Shown: positions 1 to 8,340 of the stretch, one piece after another
Layout of the letters: each line of letters starts with the position of its first letter
How positions within the stretch are numbered: position 1 is the first letter of the stretch
Assembly (NCBI GenBank): GCA_044235425.1
Contig: JBIIHW010000011.1
Location: forward strand, 1 to 64,000
Length of the DNA: 64,000 nt
DNA from: JBJSXJ01 sp044235425
GTDB taxonomy: Bacteria > Planctomycetota > Planctomycetia > Pirellulales > Pirellulaceae
Reading direction: 5' to 3'
The notes under the pieces: model-generated
Database searches by the model: none
The model's input: only the letters and a program-made list of their open reading frames with translations
What the model was told of the DNA's origin: nothing
Position numbers and translations under genes: made by a program

Positions 1-196
1 ACGGGTGACGGGGGACGGGGGACGGGGAATGGGTAACGGGTGACGGGTGACGGGTGACGGGTGACGGGTGACGGGGGACGGGGAATGGGGAATGGGGAAT
101 GGGTGACGGGTGTCGGGTGACGGGTGACGGGTGACGGGTGACGGGTGACGGGTGACGGGGGACGGGGAATGGGGAATGGGGAATGGGGAATGGGGA
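1..196. repeat. 7-bp tandem repeat tract
   Basis: The first roughly 196 bases are interspersed heptamers of two types, ACGGGTG and GGGGAAT, with a few variants. The tract already runs at base 1, so its left end lies outside the window. No credible coding sequence runs through it. It looks like a slippage-prone minisatellite in intergenic DNA. Confidence 0.9.
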
Positions 197-242
197 AGTA
201 AAGTTTCATCTCGGATTTCCGTGCGGCGATGACCGGATTGTT

Positions 243-323
243 GGAATGACTGTTGCTGGAATGACTGTTGCTGGAATGACTGTTGCTGGAATGACTGTTG
301 CTGGAATGACTGTTGCTGGAATG
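243..323. repeat. 15-bp tandem repeat, five copies
   Basis: The unit GGAATGACTGTTGCT is repeated five times without change, followed by a partial copy. Because 15 is a multiple of three it can be read as a repeated GMTVA peptide on the plus strand, but nothing else supports a gene there. Confidence 0.9.
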
Positions 324-361
324 AAGCGCGGAGCGATGGCATTCGAGAGCCAAGTGCGCGC

Positions 362-409
362 AAGCTCCTGAGCATCAAAGCTCGTGAGCATCGAAGCTCC
401 TGAGCATCG
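362..409. repeat. 16-bp tandem repeat, three copies
   Basis: Three adjacent near-identical copies of AAGCTCCTGAGCATCG, differing at one or two positions. It is the third distinct short repeat within 410 bases, which marks the region as unconstrained intergenic DNA. Confidence 0.8.
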
Positions 410-786
410 GCCCACCGCGAATCAATTCCACACTAAGAACCCAAGCGGCAGAGCCGCGGCATGGGCATCGCGACGACAGTCCTGGGAAAACTTCTTGGCC
501 AAGCTGGAGCCAATGCCATCGCTCCGCGATTCCCCAAGTTTTATTGGGCGAGAGTTTCAGACGCTTACGCGGTTGGCTAGCAACTGCCACGGCTCCTCCG
601 TTTCGGATGTCTGGACGATGAATCTGTCCCCCGAACGTTCCGAAAAACCGACAGACGCGGAGGGCACCTGGACTCCTGGGTTCAATTCGACGGAAAACCC
701 TGGTGCACCTGCGCCCTGCCTCCCACAATCCCAGGTCGTTAGCCTTATCCAACCCACACCGCAGTTAGAAGCACAAGACTGATCCG
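410..786. other. Intergenic stretch, no recognised gene
   Basis: Open frames of 60-130 codons exist on both strands but overlap each other, and none matches a family I recognise. No convincing ribosome binding site or RNA gene is visible. It lies between the repeats and the IS66 remnant, so it may be degraded accessory DNA. Confidence 0.4.
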
Positions 787-1022
787 AATCAGCAGACGCT
801 CGACTTTGGTAATGATCCGCTGATCAAGGATGCGTGGCCGAAGAGCGATGTGGCGAAGGCAGCGAACTATCTGCGCAGTAACGCGACTGAACTATCGACT
901 TACGTCGACGTTCCCTCATGCCCGATCGACCAAACGATACCGAACAGTTGATGCGGCAAGTGGCAGCGGGAGGCAAGAACTGGTTATTCGTACGTTGGCT
1001 GCTCTTGATGTACAACGCGCTC
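787..1022 (+). pseudogene. IS66-family transposase C-terminal remnant, frameshifted
   Basis: One frame reads PKSDVAKAANYLRSN and continues to a CPID. A second frame, from about 918, reads NDTEQLMRQVAAGGKNWLF. Laid end to end these match the conserved C-terminal block of IS66 transposases (the PKS.. AK...YLR segment, then PIDNN..EQLM.QVA.GRKNWLF). The two halves are in different frames, so a small indel lies around 916-932, and stops end both frames at about 948 and 1022. There is no catalytic DDE core upstream and no inverted repeat visible, so only a tail of the element remains. The IS66 assignment rests on motif recognition by eye. Confidence 0.7.
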
Positions 1023-1153
1023 TGATTTTCTGCTCCACCGGTCCAGCTAGGGAGGTCCCGTTCAGCTATAATCCGCGCCGTTCAGAAAGGGTGGATCCAC
1101 GAAAAAGCGAATCACGGCACACCTTGATGTGGGTGTTCCCGCTGGAGAGAGTT

Positions 1154-2041
1154 ATGGGAAATGTGTTGCTGGAAACGAAACTGGCTGGTTTACCGGTCCG
1201 CCGAGGCAAGGTGCGCGACGTGTTTGATCTGGGGGATCGGCTGCTGATGGTCAGTAGCGATCGGATCAGTGCCTTCGACTGGGTATTGCCGACGGGTATT
1301 CCCGACAAAGGCCGCGTGTTGACTCAGGCGAGCGTGCATTGGTTTAGCCAGTTGCCGGTAACGCATCATCTGCTCTCCACTGATCTCACGACGATCCCAT
1401 TGCCGGCTGGAACCTCGGCGGACGATTTAGCCGGACGCTCGATGATTGTGCGCAAAGCAGACGTGGTGCCGATTGAATGTGTGGTGCGCGGATATCTGGA
1501 CGGGTCGGGCTGGAAGGAGTATCGGCAGTCGGGCACGGTTTGTGGGTTACAGTTGCCGGTGGGGCTCAAGCAGTGTGACCGCTTGCCCGAACCGATTTTC
1601 ACTCCGGCCACCAAGGAGCAGTCGGGGCACGACATCAATATCTCGTTTGAGCGGATGGTGGAGATTGTGGGATTGGAATTAGCGACGCGGCTGCGGACGT
1701 TGAGTTTAGAGGTTTATCGCTGGGGAGCTGAGTATGCCGCGGCTCGTGGGATCCTCATCGCTGACACGAAATTTGAATGGGGCATCAGCGATGGCGAGTT
1801 GATTTTGATTGACGAAGTGTTGACGCCAGATAGCTCGCGGTTCTGGCCCGCCGATCAATACGAACCCGGTCACGGCCAGCCTTCGTTCGACAAGCAGTTT
1901 GTCCGCGACTGGTTGGAGTCGACCACTTGGGATAAGAACAGCACTCCCCCTGCCCTGCCCGATTCGGTGGTCGTCAAGACGCGCGAAAAATATATCGAAT
2001 GTTATGAGCGACTGGCGGGGAAGCCGTTTCCGTGGAAGTAG
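1154..2041 (+). CDS. purC: Phosphoribosylaminoimidazole-succinocarboxamide synthase (SAICAR synthase)
   Basis: PurC condenses CAIR with aspartate using ATP in cytosolic purine synthesis. The 295-residue protein carries the family's N-terminal RGKVRDVFDL, the SSDRISAFDWVLPTGIPDKG stretch, the VRGYLDGSGWKEY segment, ATKEQSGHDINISF, the ADTKFEWG motif and LIDEVLTPDSSRFWP. Length is typical of the longer yeast-like PurC type. I chose ATG 1154 because GGAGAG lies just upstream and the residues before it are not family-like, although the frame is open further upstream. The gene stands alone, followed by a convergent gene. It ends in TAG, which is relevant to the amber codon discussed at 57149. Confidence 0.95.
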   Translation: MGNVLLETKLAGLPVRRGKVRDVFDLGDRLLMVSSDRISAFDWVLPTGIPDKGRVLTQASVHWFSQLPVTHHLLSTDLTTIPLPAGTSADDLAGRSMIVRKADVVPIECVVRGYLDGSGWKEYRQSGTVCGLQLPVGLKQCDRLPEPIFTPATKEQSGHDINISFERMVEIVGLELATRLRTLSLEVYRWGAEYAAARGILIADTKFEWGISDGELILIDEVLTPDSSRFWPADQYEPGHGQPSFDKQFVRDWLESTTWDKNSTPPALPDSVVVKTREKYIECYERLAGKPFPWK

Positions 2042-2208
2042 AACATGGGGCGGGGGGACGGGGATCCGTGCCAGGGTGTCACGGAACCTCAGGCCCGCGG
2101 AACTAGTTACCGATCACCCCATGGTGACGCCGTGGGTGCGCCACGTCGCAGTTCTCGATTCCGCCAGAGCGTTGTTTCGCGCCGCCGGGAGTGCAGCCGA
2201 AGGCGGCG

Positions 2209-3978
2209 CTACGGTTTGTCGAGCTGGGCGAGGCGTCGGGCGCGGAGCAGGTTTCCGTGGCGCTGGGGCGATTGGTCCTCCAGGTAGATGACGCGGGCGT
2301 CGACGCTGCGTCCGAGCTTCTCGTAACAGCGGGCAAGGTTATAGCGAGCGCCCGGTGCCCAGCGGCTTTCACGGCTGGCTTCGAGAGTCCGAATGCGCAG
2401 CCATTCGGCGGCGACGTCGTACTGCTGCGATTCGTAATGGACTAAGCCCAACCAGTAACTGGCAGCGGCCTTGGTTTCTTTCATCTTGGCTTGCATGAGT
2501 CGTAGTTTGTTATTCCAGTTGGTATCGGATTCAAACTTGGATTTGATCAAGCCTTGGCTTTCTTGAAACGGACGGTCGGTGACGATGCGTTCGATGAGGT
2601 CGTCGGGGGGGCGTGCGTCGAGGTAGTTCCCTTTGGCACCCTTGATTTCATCGCGATTCGCGAACTGACCGCGGACTTGCTGCAGTCGGCCGGTAACCAG
2701 CGGGGTCCGATCCCAGAACAGGGATTCCTCGATCACGCGTGGGATCAGGTACGCGGGAGGCTCATCGGTTTGATAGCGCCGCAGGGTGGCGGCGAAGAGA
2801 TCTGCTTCCCAGGGCACGGTCCAAAGATTGACCGAGTTGATGCCGGGAATGCGGCGGATGGTGCCAGCCAGTTCGCTGGGGTGAACGCTGAGCGTCAGGC
2901 GTTGTTCGCCCACCAGCTGGGCTTCGATCGCGGCCATGCGGCGCGAGAGCGCCAGCGGAGCGGCGTCGATGAGGGCGATGACACTGGGTAACTGAGCGGC
3001 TTGCATGGGATACTTGGTTTGCGTGTCGATATCGAGCGCCGACAGCCATTGGGGCTGCTTCTGCAGTTCGGACCAGAGCACAATGCCATCCTGGTCGGGA
3101 ATGGGGAGTGGCAATCCCAGGGCGGGGTCGAACAATGCCAAGTCGTTGTCAAGTACGACGGCGGCGAGCCAAGGTTGGGGGCGAGGCGAGATTTTGATGT
3201 CGTAGGTTGCGAGCACGACGACATCGATTTCTTGATGACGGCAAAGGAGCGTGAAAATGCGCAGCCGTTCCCAGGCGTCGCCTTGGCCATCCAGCAGGAT
3301 TTGCCAGGGCTGACGCATGTAACCGGGACCGGGGAGGCCGAGTACGTAGGGCGGTTTTTTCGCAGCGTTGGCGCCGCTGGGGCCGTCAGCGGCCGAGAGC
3401 AGCGCGTCGGTTGGATACGGCAGCAGTGGTGTGAGCTGGATGTTGCGCACCGTCCAGTCAAACAGGAGTTCGGCGAGCAGTAGTTTTTGCAGCGATTCGC
3501 GGGAGATGGCCGGCGTGCGAGCGCGAGCCCATGTCGTTAAGTTGGGATTGGGTTCGGTGCGACTTAACCAAGTGCTCAGGTCACGCAGCCAAGCAGATTC
3601 CTGAAGGTAGCGAGCATCTTGCTGGTCGAAGGTGGTGCGCGCGAGCTCCGCATCGCCTACTGCATCGCGTAAGGGACGGGGCAATCGTTCGACCAGTTCG
3701 TCGGCTTTCCAGTCGTCCGTCGCCGCCTGAACTCCATTCCAGCGATTGAGAAAATAGGTGACATCGTTGAGTCCGGCGCCGGCGGTGGTGGCATCTAGAT
3801 TGAGTGCCGCGTCGATGGCGGGAGCCACCGTGTCGGACTGCTCGTCGTTCGTCGTGAGCGCGACGGGCAGCGATTTTTTTGCTTCACTGCGGCACCCTGA
3901 TCCCAGCGGGCAAGCCAGAGTCATCAAGCAGCCGAGCAGGAGTGCGGCGCGTGGCATTTGGAGGGAGGAGGCGTTCAT
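2209..3978 (-). CDS. Lipoprotein with transglutaminase-like core and C-terminal TPR
   Basis: A 589-residue exported protein. The N terminus is a lipoprotein signal (hydrophobic core ending in LGSGC, Cys29), so it should be anchored by lipid at the periplasmic face. Residues about 160-270 contain a transglutaminase-like segment (FDWTVRNIQLTP, then RIFTLLCRHQEIDVVVL), the pattern seen in bacterial transglutaminase-like proteins. The last 80 residues form one or two TPR units (YWLGLVHYESQQYDVAAEW, GARYNLARCYEKLGRSVDA). Its ATG overlaps the kdsA stop in an ATGA on the minus strand, so the two are likely translationally coupled. Function is unknown; a role in envelope or polysaccharide metabolism is only suggested by kdsA. 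Confidence 0.8.
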   Translation of the reverse strand: MNASSLQMPRAALLLGCLMTLACPLGSGCRSEAKKSLPVALTTNDEQSDTVAPAIDAALNLDATTAGAGLNDVTYFLNRWNGVQAATDDWKADELVERLPRPLRDAVGDAELARTTFDQQDARYLQESAWLRDLSTWLSRTEPNPNLTTWARARTPAISRESLQKLLLAELLFDWTVRNIQLTPLLPYPTDALLSAADGPSGANAAKKPPYVLGLPGPGYMRQPWQILLDGQGDAWERLRIFTLLCRHQEIDVVVLATYDIKISPRPQPWLAAVVLDNDLALFDPALGLPLPIPDQDGIVLWSELQKQPQWLSALDIDTQTKYPMQAAQLPSVIALIDAAPLALSRRMAAIEAQLVGEQRLTLSVHPSELAGTIRRIPGINSVNLWTVPWEADLFAATLRRYQTDEPPAYLIPRVIEESLFWDRTPLVTGRLQQVRGQFANRDEIKGAKGNYLDARPPDDLIERIVTDRPFQESQGLIKSKFESDTNWNNKLRLMQAKMKETKAAASYWLGLVHYESQQYDVAAEWLRIRTLEASRESRWAPGARYNLARCYEKLGRSVDARVIYLEDQSPQRHGNLLRARRLAQLDKP

Positions 3979-4823
3979 GAGGAAGCGGTGTCGGGGTCAA
4001 AGGAATCGAGGCATTTTCGAAGTGCGAGCAAGCGATCGAGGAGCGCGGAAAACTGGCTCAACGGAACCATATTGGGACCATCGCTGGGGGACTGATCGGG
4101 GTTCGGATGAGTTTCAAAAAACAGGCCATCGACGCCGACGGCCACGGCAGCTCGAGCCAACGGTTCCACCATGGCACGATTTCCACCGGTGGCACCTGCT
4201 AGCCCGCCCGGTTCTTGTACGCTGTGAGTGGCATCATAGATGACCGGCACTCCCAGTTGTCTCATTTGCGGTAGGGCGCGGAAGTCATTCACCAGTCGAC
4301 CGTAGCCGAAGAAAGTTCCGCGTTCACACAGCAGGATGTTTTCACACCCGGCACTCGCCAGTTTCTCCACAACGTAGCGCATATCGTGGGGAGCGAGAAA
4401 CTGACCCTTCTTGACGTTCACGGCGCGACCCGTGGCGGCCGCGGCGACCAGTAAGTCGGTTTGTCGCGCGAGAAAAGCGGGAATTTGGAGTAGGTCACAA
4501 ACTTGACCGACCAGCGCCGCTTGGCTGGATTCGTGGATGTCGGTGGTGACGGGCAGGCCAGTCCGCTCGTGCACCTCCGCCAGAATTTCCAGTCCCGTTT
4601 CGAGTCCGCAGCCGCGGAACGCTCCGGCGCTGGTGCGGTTGGCTTTATCAAAGGAGGCTTTGAAGACAAGTTGCACGGGGCGTTCCGCGGCGATCTCGTG
4701 CAGACGCTGCGCGATCTCCAGCGTTAACTCACGGGTTTCCATGACGCAGGGGCCGGCGATCAGCAGCAAAGGTTGACCAGGGCCGCAGCGATAAGGACCG
4801 ATTTGAGCGGGAAGGTGAGGCAT
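3975..4823 (-). CDS. kdsA: 3-deoxy-8-phosphooctulonate synthase, metal-dependent type
   Basis: KdsA condenses phosphoenolpyruvate with arabinose-5-phosphate to KDO-8-phosphate, the first committed step to the KDO of lipopolysaccharide. Visible motifs are IAGPCVMET, FKASFDKANRTS, TTDIHESSQA, the FLARQTDLL stretch, NVKKGQFLAPHDM, CERGTFFGYGRLV and ETHPNPDQS. The cysteine in AGPC marks the metal-dependent class, as in Aquifex; the E. coli-type enzyme has Asn there. I chose ATG 4823, giving 282 residues, close to the usual 280-284. An upstream ATG at 4895 would add 24 non-family residues. No strong Shine-Dalgarno is visible at either start. It is upstream of and overlaps the lipoprotein gene by four bases. 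Confidence 0.93.
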   Translation of the reverse strand: MPHLPAQIGPYRCGPGQPLLLIAGPCVMETRELTLEIAQRLHEIAAERPVQLVFKASFDKANRTSAGAFRGCGLETGLEILAEVHERTGLPVTTDIHESSQAALVGQVCDLLQIPAFLARQTDLLVAAAATGRAVNVKKGQFLAPHDMRYVVEKLASAGCENILLCERGTFFGYGRLVNDFRALPQMRQLGVPVIYDATHSVQEPGGLAGATGGNRAMVEPLARAAVAVGVDGLFFETHPNPDQSPSDGPNMVPLSQFSALLDRLLALRKCLDSFDPDTASS

Positions 4824-5033
4824 GGGAGCGAGCGACTGGGGGGAGTGATACGCCAAGGAGCGGACGTTTTTCGTGAACGAATGCGAGTATAGCATTGATG
4901 GAGGGGCGATGCGTGATTGGGGCGAGTGGGTTGCAGAGGCGACGGTCCCGCTCGCCGACGTACCACCCCGCTCGCCTATTGACGACTCGCTCGTATTTGC
5001 CTAACTTAAGCAGCTTTCCATAGATGAGTCGTT

Positions 5034-5107
5034 GCCAGCGTAGCTTCAATCGGCAGAGCACCGCTTTCGTAAAGCGGGGGTTGCGGGTTCGAGTCCCGCC
5101 GCTGGCT
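5034..5107 (+). tRNA. tRNA-Thr (anticodon CGU)
   Basis: A 74-base cloverleaf. The acceptor stem GCCAGCG pairs perfectly with CGCTGGC, with discriminator T5107. The anticodon stem CCGCT/AGCGG closes the loop TTCGTAA, with anticodon CGT at 5068-5070. The T arm is GCGGG TTCGAGT CCCGC with a five-base variable loop, and the D arm is GCT/AGC. CCA is not encoded. It reads ACG codons. It ends 40 bases before the TPR/alpha-CTD gene on the same strand, so the two could share a transcript. Confidence 0.96.
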
Positions 5108-5147
5108 CTTCGTTTTACAGCTTAGTGAGTAGGGAGTACTACGCAGC

Positions 5148-6467
5148 ATGATCACCACGGGTCTGGTTGATGTGCGGGATGTCGTCCTGTCGAACAACAC
5201 GTTTGGTCCCCGCGAAATCGAGGGTTTGACCGAGGCGATTGTCACGGATTTTACTCAGTTTGGCGTCTTGCGAGATGCGGTGGCGGAGCTGGAGGCGCGG
5301 GAAGATCGATCACCAGCCTCGTCGGTTCGCTTGGGAGTTTGCTTATACCTCATGGGCCGCTACGCGCGGGCCGGCGAAGTCTTAGCGAGTGCGGACGGGG
5401 GCGCTCTGGCTCATTTCTATCAAGGAAAATCCCGCATCGCGCTGGGGAATTTCGAGCAGGCGGTGAGTAGTTTTCAGGCGGCCAAAGTGGCCGGTTACAA
5501 CTCGGATGATTGCACGCTGGCGATTGCCGAAGCACATCGGCTCGCCAAGAAACCGGCACAGTCGCTCAGCCTGCTCGATAAGCTTTCGGGGGCGGTGGAG
5601 CAGACGGCGGAGTATTTGTATCAACGGGCGGCGACGGTCGCTGCGATTGGTGGCAATCCGTCCGAAGTTTGTGCGCTTTATGAGCGAGCGGTGGAGTCGG
5701 ATGAGCGGCATGCCGGGGCCTTATTCGGCTTAGCTCTGGAAAATGATCGTCGGGGTAACGATGACACGGCTCTACAGCTTTACCTGCGGGCCTCGAGCGG
5801 ATTTCCGACGCACGTAGGGACGCTGCTGAACCTGGGCGTTCTGTACGAGGATCGTCAGCAGTATGAGCGAGCGCAAAGCTGTTACCAGCGAATATTGGAC
5901 GCCATCCCGGATCATCAGCAGGCGCGCCTGTATCTGAAGGATGCAGCAGCGGCGGGCGAGTTAGCGGAAGAGGGAGTGCTGCGGCAGTTGGATCGTACGT
6001 CGCAGGTGCTGAGCCGACCGATTTCGGATTTCGAATTGTCGGTTCGCAGTCGCAACGTGCTGACTCGCATGGATATCAAGACGGTCGGCGATTTGACTCG
6101 GGTCACCGAGCAGGAATTGCTGTCCAGCAAGAACTTTGGTGAGACATCGCTGGTTGAGATCCGTGACATGTTGGCGACGATGGGGCTGCGGATCGGCGAA
6201 TTTGCCCATGAACGAGTGGAAGTGGAACCGATTGATACAACGACGATGTCGCCCGATGCGGCGCTGACGATGGAGCGTCCCGTATCCGATCTCAATCTTT
6301 CGGTTCGGGCTCGCAAGTGCATGGTTCGCTTGGGAATCAACACGCTGGGTGAACTCATCCGCCGCACGGGTGACGAACTGCTGGAGTGCAAGAACTTCGG
6401 CGTGACGAGTCTGGAGGAAGTGCGCGAGAAGTTGAAGCAGCACAACATGAAGCTGCGCGGGGACTGA
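5148..6467 (+). CDS. TPR protein with two RNA polymerase alpha C-terminal domains
   Basis: A 439-residue cytosolic protein. Residues about 30-270 are tetratricopeptide repeats (for example HVGTLLNLGVLYEDRQQYER). Two copies of the RNA polymerase alpha-subunit C-terminal domain follow, at about 288-350 and 375-439. Copy 1 has ISDFELSVRSRNVL and KNFGETSLVEIRDML; copy 2 has VSDLNLSVRARKCM and KNFGVTSLEEVREKL. The alpha N-terminal dimerisation domain is absent, so this is not the polymerase subunit. The arginine matching E. coli alpha R265, used for DNA contact, is present in both copies. The likely role is binding DNA or transcription factors, or bridging protein complexes. The start is ATG 5148 with GGGAG upstream. 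Confidence 0.88.
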   Translation: MITTGLVDVRDVVLSNNTFGPREIEGLTEAIVTDFTQFGVLRDAVAELEAREDRSPASSVRLGVCLYLMGRYARAGEVLASADGGALAHFYQGKSRIALGNFEQAVSSFQAAKVAGYNSDDCTLAIAEAHRLAKKPAQSLSLLDKLSGAVEQTAEYLYQRAATVAAIGGNPSEVCALYERAVESDERHAGALFGLALENDRRGNDDTALQLYLRASSGFPTHVGTLLNLGVLYEDRQQYERAQSCYQRILDAIPDHQQARLYLKDAAAAGELAEEGVLRQLDRTSQVLSRPISDFELSVRSRNVLTRMDIKTVGDLTRVTEQELLSSKNFGETSLVEIRDMLATMGLRIGEFAHERVEVEPIDTTTMSPDAALTMERPVSDLNLSVRARKCMVRLGINTLGELIRRTGDELLECKNFGVTSLEEVREKLKQHNMKLRGD

Positions 6468-6537
6468 GAGTCGTCCGACCGGAATGGCGGTGGGCGAGTG
6501 GATAGCCTTCTGGCTTTGCTCAGAGGAATGGCAGAGT

Positions 6538-6578
6538 GCGGTTTTGTGATCGCAGTTTTGTGATCGCAGTTTGGTGAG
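6538..6578. repeat. 14-bp tandem repeat, about three copies
   Basis: The unit GCAGTTTTGTGATC occurs twice, plus a degenerate third copy, between the TPR/alpha-CTD gene and tgt. No hairpin or promoter is evident in it. Confidence 0.7.
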
Positions 6579-6651
6579 CTCTGTCGGGTGAGTAATGGGA
6601 TGGCAGTAATCGATCGGGGCTGCCTGCTGGGCGGCCTCGATTTTTTCTTCA

Positions 6652-7773
6652 GTGGCGGTCGTCGTGGAATTTGAACTCCTGCACGTCGACTCATCTTGTC
6701 AGGCTCGCCGAGCGACGCTTCGCACGGCTCACGGGGCCATTCAACTGCCCGCTTTTATGCCCGTGGGTACTCAGGGGACGGTCAAAGGGGTGATGAAGCA
6801 GCATCTGATTGGGGCGGGTGCTGAGATCATTTTGGGCAACACGTATCACTTGGAGCTCCGGCCGGGCGCGGAGTTGATTGGCGAGCTGGGGGGGCTACAC
6901 CGGTTTGCAGCGTGGGAGCGGCCGATTCTGACGGACAGCGGTGGTTTTCAGATTTTCAGTCTGGCGGATCAGGCGAAAATCACGGAGCAAGGCGCTTGGT
7001 TTCGTTCTCATATCGACGGCCGCGAAGTCCGCTTAACACCGGAGCGATCGATCGAGATTCAGGAGCATTTGGGCAGCGATATCGCGATGGTGTTGGACCA
7101 TGTGGTGAGTTTGCCAGCGGACGTGGCGACGGTCCGCGATGCTTGTCAGCGGTCGATTCGCTGGGCGGCGCGTTGCCAAGCTGCCGCTCGCCGTCCCGAT
7201 CAGTCGCTGTTTGCGATCGTGCAGGGTGGGCTCGATCCCGCTCTTCGAGTCTGGTGTGCCGAGCAGCTGGTGGCGATGGATTTTCCCGGTTATGCGGTGG
7301 GTGGGTTGAGTGTGGGAGAGCCGCCACCGCGGATGTATGAGATGCTCGATGTCACCTGTCCGGTATTACCGGTTCACAAGCCGCGGTACCTGATGGGGGT
7401 GGGGCGTCCCGAGGATCTGCTGGAGGGTATTCGGCGCGGGATCGACATGTTTGACTGCGTCATGCCGACTCGCAATGGCCGGAACGCTTTGGCGTTTACC
7501 GCAGCGGGGCCCGTGCGGCTGCGTAACGCACGCTTTCAGCGGGATGTGCGACCGCTGGAGGAGGATTGTGATTGTCCGGCGTGCGGGCACAGTCGAGCCT
7601 ATTTGCGGCACTTGTTTCAGGCCGGGGAGATGCTGGGGCCGATTCTGCTTTCCATTCACAATATCTACTACTACTTGCGACTCATGCGCGAAGCTCGACG
7701 AGCGATTGAGCGGAACGAATTTGACGAGTTCCACCAGCGGCAACGGGCGAGTTGGCAAGCGGGGTTGCCCTGA
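6652..7773 (+). CDS. tgt: Queuine tRNA-ribosyltransferase (tRNA-guanine transglycosylase)
   Basis: Tgt exchanges the wobble guanine of GUN-anticodon tRNAs for the queuosine precursor. The 373-residue protein shows FMPVGTQGTVKG, GNTYHL, the active-site DSGGFQIFS, IVQGGL, GGLSVGE, LMGVGRPEDL and GIDMFDCVMPTRNGRN. The zinc-binding CDCPAC and its later His are present. There is no ATG in a sensible place; GTG 6652 gives the standard length, and GTG 6664 is an alternative. Neither has a good Shine-Dalgarno. It is followed by yajC and secDF, the classic tgt-yajC-secDF order. Confidence 0.95.
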   Translation: MAVVVEFELLHVDSSCQARRATLRTAHGAIQLPAFMPVGTQGTVKGVMKQHLIGAGAEIILGNTYHLELRPGAELIGELGGLHRFAAWERPILTDSGGFQIFSLADQAKITEQGAWFRSHIDGREVRLTPERSIEIQEHLGSDIAMVLDHVVSLPADVATVRDACQRSIRWAARCQAAARRPDQSLFAIVQGGLDPALRVWCAEQLVAMDFPGYAVGGLSVGEPPPRMYEMLDVTCPVLPVHKPRYLMGVGRPEDLLEGIRRGIDMFDCVMPTRNGRNALAFTAAGPVRLRNARFQRDVRPLEEDCDCPACGHSRAYLRHLFQAGEMLGPILLSIHNIYYYLRLMREARRAIERNEFDEFHQRQRASWQAGLP

Positions 7774-7856
7774 GCGGGGTACGAGTGCCCTTGATGGTTG
7801 TGGCGCAAGCTCTTAAGATACGCCCGCTTTGTCTCTGTACAGGACTGAGGTAACGG

Positions 7857-8297
7857 ATGAATTTGAATCAGTGGTTAACGTCTGCGTGGCTTTGGGCTCA
7901 AGCGAACGGTGCCGCCCCCGACGGCGCGGTGCCGGACGGGGCTAGTGGTTCCGATGTGCCCGCCGCAGCGAACAACGGCTTACTGAATCTGCTCGGTAAT
8001 CCCATGATGTCGTTGCCGATCTTGGGACTGATGTTTTACCTCATGTTTATTCGTCCGGAGTCGAAGCGTCGCGAGCAGTTCAAGCAAATGCTTGATGGGA
8101 TGAAAAAGTTCGACCGAGTGGTGACAGCGGGGGGCATCTACGGCACGGTGGTGAACATCCACAAAGACTCCGAGGATGTCACGTTGCGGATTGATGAGAC
8201 AAACAACACGCGCATTCGGGTTACTCGAGCATCGATTGCTCGCATCATCTCGAATGAAGAACGTGGTGACACGGCGGACAGTCCGTCGAGCAATTAA
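7857..8297 (+). CDS. yajC: Preprotein translocase accessory subunit YajC
   Basis: A 146-residue single-pass membrane protein that associates with SecDF. The family core is clear: one membrane segment (LPILGLMFYLMFIRPESKRR) followed by the cytosolic FDRVVTAGGIYGTVVNIH beta domain. The N terminus has an extra Ala/Gly/Asp-rich stretch of about 40 residues that would face the periplasm. Length is somewhat above the usual 85-110 residues because of this and an acidic tail. The start is ATG 7857 with GAGGT just upstream. Confidence 0.93.
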   Translation: MNLNQWLTSAWLWAQANGAAPDGAVPDGASGSDVPAAANNGLLNLLGNPMMSLPILGLMFYLMFIRPESKRREQFKQMLDGMKKFDRVVTAGGIYGTVVNIHKDSEDVTLRIDETNNTRIRVTRASIARIISNEERGDTADSPSSN

Positions 8298-8340
8298 TTG
8301 GCGGGTTTCTTAGCACACGGGAATTCAGGGCATCCGAGTC

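Noticed and set aside
1..200. CRISPR-like array
   Set aside because: The repeats are 7 bp, contiguous and without spacers.
183..371. Open frame with GMTVA repeats
   Set aside because: It is only the translation of a 15-bp tandem repeat with no ribosome binding site or family.
830..1153. N-terminal extension of PurC
   Set aside because: The frame is open upstream, but the extra residues overlap the IS66 remnant and are not PurC-like; ATG 1154 has the ribosome binding site.
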